A DNA stretch of 10,590 bases from Saprospiraceae bacterium UBA7687. GTDB lineage: Bacteria; Bacteroidota; Bacteroidia; Chitinophagales; Saprospiraceae. The position numbers and the translations under genes were made by a program. Under the pieces are notes generated by a model that ran no database searches, was not told where the DNA came from, and worked only from the letters and a program-made list of their open reading frames with translations. How positions within the stretch are numbered: the first letter of the stretch is position 1; each line of letters starts with the position of its first letter. Location of the stretch: assembly GCA_002482845.1 (NCBI GenBank), contig DLGT01000050.1, forward strand, positions 9,874-20,463, in the 5' to 3' direction. Positions 6,764 to 10,590 of this stretch are shown piece after piece.

Positions 6764-7906
6764 TTACAGACCAATTACTTCAGTATAAATAAGATCATAA
6801 TCTCGATTCAAAAATTCAATATTGTATTGTCTCCCCAACTCTAGGTGCAAGACAGCATTCTCTAATTCTTCATTATTTAAAACTTCTATCACATCCATTG
6901 GGATGGCTAGCAATCCTTCATTACAGATTTTAGCCGAGATTAGTAGGGGAAATTTTATGTCTTTGAGATTATATTTCACTTTATACGGCATACGTTTTGG
7001 CGAAATATTGCCATACTTATTTTGTTCAGTATCACAATAAATTGCAAGGTCTATATCATTGGTAGGGCCTTTAAATATTTGAGCATTATCTGAAGAACTT
7101 AAGTAGAAGATATCACTCATAGATGTATCCAACATTAAAGAATCCGGCAATTTTTCTGTTTGAGAAATGGTAAAAGCATCTGTTTTTAGGTATTGATTTA
7201 AATAAGTAACTAAGGATGTTTTGCCATTGATTTCTTTTTCTTTTATATGATCGTATCCTGCATAAATAACTATTTTCTCAGTTTTATTCTCCTGCATGTA
7301 GTTATTAATGTGATTGGCAGCTTTTTCATCTCGAGTAGGTCCTCGTTGGTCATATGCAATCAGTTCAAACCCGATTTCCAAAGCAGTTCTTATCATATTG
7401 GCATATTCTGGATCTCTCAAATATAGCCCTGAAAGCAAAAATTTCGGATACTTTCTTTTATTCAATAGTATGTCATCATGACTTAACCCTTCGACTGCCA
7501 AACACTTATAACCTTGTTCGTACAAAATGGGTAAAAGAGATTGCATCACAACTCTATGTTGACTTATATGATGCGCTTCGTTTATGGCAATAATTTTGGG
7601 ATTATTCTCCTGTAAATACTTGATAATAAAATCACGAGCTTCATTTGCTTCGTAAGAAATATTACTGCTGACTTGTTCATAATTATAAAATGTATCATAA
7701 CACTTTTGTGCCATTTCATCCTTTCCTATCATAGTATATTCAAAGCAAACTGATTCTGTAGGTTTTAGCTGTTCAATATCATGCGTAAACTTGTATCCAT
7801 AATTTTGGCCCTTGATAGCTTTATACAATTGTTCGTCCGTTTGTGTAAAAGCAGATAAGTATGCAAGTAAAAAACCAAGCAGACTGAAAATAAATTTAAT
7901 TTTCAT
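6764..7906 (-). CDS. Secreted protein with EreA/ChaN/TIKI-superfamily-like motifs
   Basis: The 380-residue product starts with a signal peptide (MKIKFIFSLLGFLLAYLSAF, residues 1-20, then TQTDE). The central part has an ordered set of motifs resembling the erythromycin esterase / ChaN / TIKI / TraB superfamily: IIAINEAHHISQHR (105-118, with Glu110, His112, His113, His117), AVEGL (137-141), YDQRGPTRDEKAA (185-197) and IYAGYDHIKE (214-223, with His220). Members of that superfamily include metal-dependent hydrolases and haem-binding proteins, so an extracytoplasmic metal-dependent activity is a reasonable inference; the substrate is unknown. Residues 1-90 and the tail after about 255 match nothing I know. 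It is followed after about 40 bp by the thioredoxin-domain gene and preceded by a 112-bp spacer with a -7 box inside an inverted repeat. Confidence 0.65.
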   Translation of the reverse strand: MKIKFIFSLLGFLLAYLSAFTQTDEQLYKAIKGQNYGYKFTHDIEQLKPTESVCFEYTMIGKDEMAQKCYDTFYNYEQVSSNISYEANEARDFIIKYLQENNPKIIAINEAHHISQHRVVMQSLLPILYEQGYKCLAVEGLSHDDILLNKRKYPKFLLSGLYLRDPEYANMIRTALEIGFELIAYDQRGPTRDEKAANHINNYMQENKTEKIVIYAGYDHIKEKEINGKTSLVTYLNQYLKTDAFTISQTEKLPDSLMLDTSMSDIFYLSSSDNAQIFKGPTNDIDLAIYCDTEQNKYGNISPKRMPYKVKYNLKDIKFPLLISAKICNEGLLAIPMDVIEVLNNEELENAVLHLELGRQYNIEFLNRDYDLIYTEVIGL

Positions 7907-7929
7907 AATTTTATATTTTTTAATGTCTG

Positions 7930-7951
7930 TACAAAATTACACAATTTTGTA
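7930..7951. promoter_or_regulatory. Inverted repeat containing a minus-strand -7 box, upstream of the EreA/ChaN-like gene
   Basis: TACAAAATT (7930-7938) and AATTTTGTA (7943-7951) are exact reverse complements around ACAC. On the minus strand 7939-7932 reads TAATTTTG, a full TAnnTTTG -7 box, which would start transcription about 20 nt before the ATG at 7906. No TTG is visible at the -33 distance, so the promoter may need an activator, or the palindrome may be a repressor site over the -7 box. Both roles are inferred. Confidence 0.4.
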
Positions 7952-8018
7952 ATAATTCCTGAAAAAGGTGTGTAAAAGATTTTTTTATTTCTTTGACAAC
8001 ACATATTTGTCCAAACTT

Positions 8019-9329
8019 TCAATAAATTCGCTTATAAAACAAAGCATTAGTACCAATTACACTATTTCTACCCGAGGAAAATATATTGCCATTTATAATA
8101 TCAATCGACTCAAAATAAACCAAGTTTAAAGCGATGCTTTCTAATATTTGCGGAGTATCAATGTCAATTTCACTTATCATATAATCATTGTGTGTGTCAT
8201 ATACAAAGTAGCATTTTTGAGAAATATTGTCATGTACCACTATGTTTGTCTTGTGTTTATTTTTGAAAATGGGATGGTCAGTAATAGTTTGAGTTAAATC
8301 TCCATGAAGATTATAAATTTCGATTTGTTTCTCATCAAAATTAAAATGTATGAAACTCGTATCTAGTGCGAAAAAGTAATTGTTTGTTTGGTTTTTGTGT
8401 AATGTTGTTTCATAAAAATGACTGTCAGATTGTTGGTTTCTTACAAGTCTATTATTGACTACATCAGTAATTCCCATAGTTGAAACATTTTTACCATATT
8501 CGATAAAACCCATATCTTGTTTATATGACTGTAATCTGTCTTTGTGAATAATAGACTTAAATAATTTGGAATTTCCTTCATTTGGGTCAACCAAAACATA
8601 GTTTTTTTCGAGATTATTCCATCGAGCTAATTGGTAAACGAACTGACCTTCTTTTGAAGCCATACAATTACCAAATAAACTTTGATAATCCATAAACTTT
8701 ATTTTTTCGATCAGTGATAATTGTTGATTTTCAAAAGCTATCTTTATGCATTCATCATTGATTTGTAGAAAGATATGATATTGACAATTTTTAAAAATGT
8801 CCACTTTAGTTCCATGATCTATTGGTATTTTTTTCAAAGAAACTCCAGAATAATGAAAAACTTCCAATTCATATTTTTTTTTAAAACCTATCATTCGTTC
8901 ACTAAGTAAAAAACCTAAGCTGTCTGAAGTTACAAATTTTATAGGTGTAATTTTAGGGTGATTTATAATGGTAGAATTTTTAAAATCAGAAATTTCTATT
9001 TCATTGAGCAAGTTTTGAATTGGTGATAAAAATATATTTTCTTTGATTTGACCAACCGTGGATGTATCCGTCTTATACCCTAAATAATAGGTGATCAACG
9101 TATCTGTTAATCGCTCAAACTTTATTGTAAAAAAGCCTTCTCCATTTGTTTCCGCAACTTGATTTCTATTTAGATTATAGACTGTAGCAAAGGGAAGTGC
9201 CTTTTTTGTTTTTTTATCTACTACTTTGCTCTGAATTTCATTATTGTATATAAACGAATCTACCTGACCAAAACAAAAAGTTGAAAGTAGCACACATCCC
9301 ATAAAAAGTAAAACAGTCTTCACCATCAT
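8019..9329 (-). CDS. Secreted protein with N-terminal CarboxypepD_reg-like domain and possible beta-propeller
   Basis: The 436-residue product has a signal peptide (residues 1-22, ending FCFGQ). Residues about 32-113 look like the carboxypeptidase-regulatory-like (CarboxypepD_reg-like) beta-sandwich common in Bacteroidota outer-membrane and secreted proteins: IQSKVVDKKTKKALPFATV, then AETNGEGFFTIKF, a GYKT turn and LLNEIEIS at the end. The remainder has no family I recognise, but repeated short strands such as IEIYNLHGDLTQTI, KCYFVYDTHNDYMISEIDI and SIDIINGNIFSS suggest beta-propeller blades. Such a combination could bind carbohydrate or peptide at the cell surface; this is inference. ATGATG at 9329/9326 gives two equivalent starts. 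Spacers of 112 bp downstream and 124 bp upstream suggest its own transcription unit, though I see no consensus promoter. Confidence 0.75.
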   Translation of the reverse strand: MMVKTVLLFMGCVLLSTFCFGQVDSFIYNNEIQSKVVDKKTKKALPFATVYNLNRNQVAETNGEGFFTIKFERLTDTLITYYLGYKTDTSTVGQIKENIFLSPIQNLLNEIEISDFKNSTIINHPKITPIKFVTSDSLGFLLSERMIGFKKKYELEVFHYSGVSLKKIPIDHGTKVDIFKNCQYHIFLQINDECIKIAFENQQLSLIEKIKFMDYQSLFGNCMASKEGQFVYQLARWNNLEKNYVLVDPNEGNSKLFKSIIHKDRLQSYKQDMGFIEYGKNVSTMGITDVVNNRLVRNQQSDSHFYETTLHKNQTNNYFFALDTSFIHFNFDEKQIEIYNLHGDLTQTITDHPIFKNKHKTNIVVHDNISQKCYFVYDTHNDYMISEIDIDTPQILESIALNLVYFESIDIINGNIFSSGRNSVIGTNALFYKRIY

Positions 9330-9396
9330 TCATAATTTCCCATAAAAATAGCTCATGTTTACTAACTTCCCAAATAGAATTATGGTTTTAGTCGTG

Positions 9397-9426
9397 ATGG
9401 AGACATGATTAAGGAGATTCCTCCAT
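9397..9426. repeat. Nested short inverted repeats in the spacer between two secreted-protein genes
   Basis: ATGGAG (9397-9402) is complementary to CTCCAT (9421-9426), and inside it GGAG (9413-9416) can pair with CTCC (9421-9424) around ATTC. The element lies 28 bp after the stop of the DUF6624-like gene on the minus strand and could form a small hairpin, but no T-run follows, so it is not a convincing terminator. Confidence 0.3.
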
Positions 9427-9453
9427 AGTCAACTTGTTCCGACTTTTCACAAA

Positions 9454-10494
9454 TTATTCTATGTTTAATAGTTTTAAAAATTGTTCATTATTATTTGATT
9501 TTGAAGGCATTAATTTCGAAGGTGGAAATCCAAAGTTTTCTAATGGCAAACACAAAAATCTATACAATTCTTGTTGAATTTCATCTTTAACATCAGGATG
9601 AAAAGGCCAATAAATTTTTCTTCTTGATTGAGCATCAAATAATTCGACTCCTCCATAATATTGATAAAAACCCGCTTTTTGATGAAGCAGTCTATTTTTT
9701 TGAAACGGAAAAAGTTTATTTGTTTGTAGATCAACTCTAAATACATTTTCATTTCCAATGTGATTTCTATCTATTTGATACAAAAGCATCTCATTATCAT
9801 AAAACTCATTTTGATCAATCGCTTCCTTTATTTTGGGCAACAATGTACTTAAGTCACCTATATCCATGTGGATCAACAAAGTAGTCATCGCGCCATAAGC
9901 TTCAGAACCAAGTATAGTATATTCTGGAAACTTATCATCATTTAAGGCGACTAGATTCATCAGGAGCGTAAAATTAGAAGAATCGATATAAGAATGATAT
10001 TTATTAAAAAGAGAGTCATTACTTCTTACATATTGGTCTCTCTCTACCATCGATACAAGCTCTTTTATATAAAATGAATCCAATTGACTCTCATAATATA
10101 AAGCATGATTTAAGAACAAAGTAGAATCAATCAATCGGACATCTTTTTGAATCTTTGGATATCGCTCCATGAAAGAATTAATATCTTGTATAGTTCCTCC
10201 TTTCTTTGCTACTTGCAAAATGAATTCTTTTACCAGAACTAGATTTTCAATCGCAATAATCTTATCCATAGTATTATACAAATGACTAATGTCGCCAAAA
10301 TTCTTATTAATCAACACTTCCTTGTATTTATTACATAAGGTGGCAGTGTCAAATTTGCCAGAATAATACATTTTTTCAGCTTCATAATAATCATAGAAAT
10401 TCTGGCAACAACAAGTTTCTTGTGATCTAACAAAAAAGGATAGTCCAAAGAAAAGCAAAAATAGCAACCAACTTCTGAAAACTTTAATGTTCAT
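9454..10494 (-). CDS. Secreted protein with DUF6624-like region
   Basis: The 346-residue product has a signal peptide (hydrophobic 8-22, ending VRSQ) followed at once by three consecutive cysteines (28-30, ETCCCQN); no lipobox fits, so these may form disulfides after export. Residues about 35-130 are helical and rich in Tyr, possibly a short tetratricopeptide-like segment. Residues about 140-250 follow the pattern I associate with DUF6624: VERDQYVRS (150-158), DSSNFTLLMNLV, FPEYTILGSEAY, a hydrophobic LLIHM helix, KIKEAIDQNEF and IDRNHIGNEN (241-250), with QYYGG and LCLPLENF further on. The function of DUF6624 is unknown, and the assignment is by recalled pattern only. Its ATG lies 9 bp after the stop of the partial gene at the window edge, so the two are probably co-transcribed. 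Confidence 0.7.
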   Translation of the reverse strand: MNIKVFRSWLLFLLFFGLSFFVRSQETCCCQNFYDYYEAEKMYYSGKFDTATLCNKYKEVLINKNFGDISHLYNTMDKIIAIENLVLVKEFILQVAKKGGTIQDINSFMERYPKIQKDVRLIDSTLFLNHALYYESQLDSFYIKELVSMVERDQYVRSNDSLFNKYHSYIDSSNFTLLMNLVALNDDKFPEYTILGSEAYGAMTTLLIHMDIGDLSTLLPKIKEAIDQNEFYDNEMLLYQIDRNHIGNENVFRVDLQTNKLFPFQKNRLLHQKAGFYQYYGGVELFDAQSRRKIYWPFHPDVKDEIQQELYRFLCLPLENFGFPPSKLMPSKSNNNEQFLKLLNIE

Positions 10495-10503
10495 AATTAT
10501 ATA

Positions 10504-10590
10504 TTACATTTCATAAGAAACACTTTTTCCCCTGTCGATGCGCAAAATTTCTACAACATGAGACGTATCTCCACTTAGATTTTTGTTTAT
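10504..10590 (-). CDS. C-terminal end of an unidentified gene, partial
   Basis: On the minus strand one frame is open from the right edge to a TAA at 10504-10506 and encodes 28 residues, including SGDTSHVVEILRIDRG and ending SVSYEM. The composition is protein-like and the stop is 9 bp from the next start codon, the spacing expected within an operon. A second frame is also open across much of this stretch but reads as an unlikely Cys/Lys/Arg-rich peptide. Too little is present to name a family. Confidence 0.5.
   Translation of the reverse strand: MNKNLSGDTSHVVEILRIDRGKSVSYEM

Noticed and set aside
1..10590. tRNA, rRNA, insertion sequence, CRISPR array or phage genes
   Set aside because: I found no cloverleaf, rRNA stretch, transposase motif, long terminal repeats or repeat-spacer pattern by reading both strands.

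Overview
The window looks like chromosomal DNA of an AT-rich member of the Bacteroidota (a Saprospiraceae/Chitinophagales- or Flavobacteriia-like organism; rank below phylum is not resolvable by eye). The reasons are -7 boxes of the form TAnnTTTG with TTG/TTTG near -33, start codons preceded by A/T-rich sequence instead of a clear Shine-Dalgarno, and protein types common in that phylum: a U32 enzyme with a C-terminal Cys cluster, TlpA-like proteins, a CarboxypepD_reg-like domain and a FAS1 lipoprotein.

Left part (1-3478). A partial minus-strand gene for an unrecognised, probably membrane-anchored protein runs off the left edge. Across a 230-bp divergent spacer, a plus-strand pair begins: an RlhA-like U32 enzyme (RNA hydroxylation family) and, 16 bp later, a four-helix DUF3995 membrane protein. 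A convergent NUDIX hydrolase overlaps the end of the DUF3995 gene by 17 bp.

Middle part (3596-5430). A compact type II toxin-antitoxin module (Phd/YefM-like antitoxin, then a RelE/YafQ-like toxin) has its own promoter and a perfect 14-bp palindrome in the leader, suited to autoregulation. After a 251-bp AT-rich spacer comes a lipoprotein with two FAS1 domains, closed by a good intrinsic terminator.

Right part (5429-10590). All genes lie on the minus strand, read from right to left, and are visibly more AT-rich than the U32 gene. In transcription order they are: the tail of an unknown gene; a secreted protein resembling DUF6624; a secreted protein with an N-terminal CarboxypepD_reg-like domain and a possible beta-propeller; a secreted protein with motifs of the EreA/ChaN/TIKI type; and a secreted protein with a C-terminal TlpA-type thioredoxin domain (WCVPC) and an EF-hand-like loop. 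All four complete genes carry N-terminal signal peptides, so this is a block of exported proteins of mostly unknown role. Whether they work together is not shown by the sequence. It is the least ordinary part of the window, but I see no clear signature of a defence, secretion or biosynthetic system.
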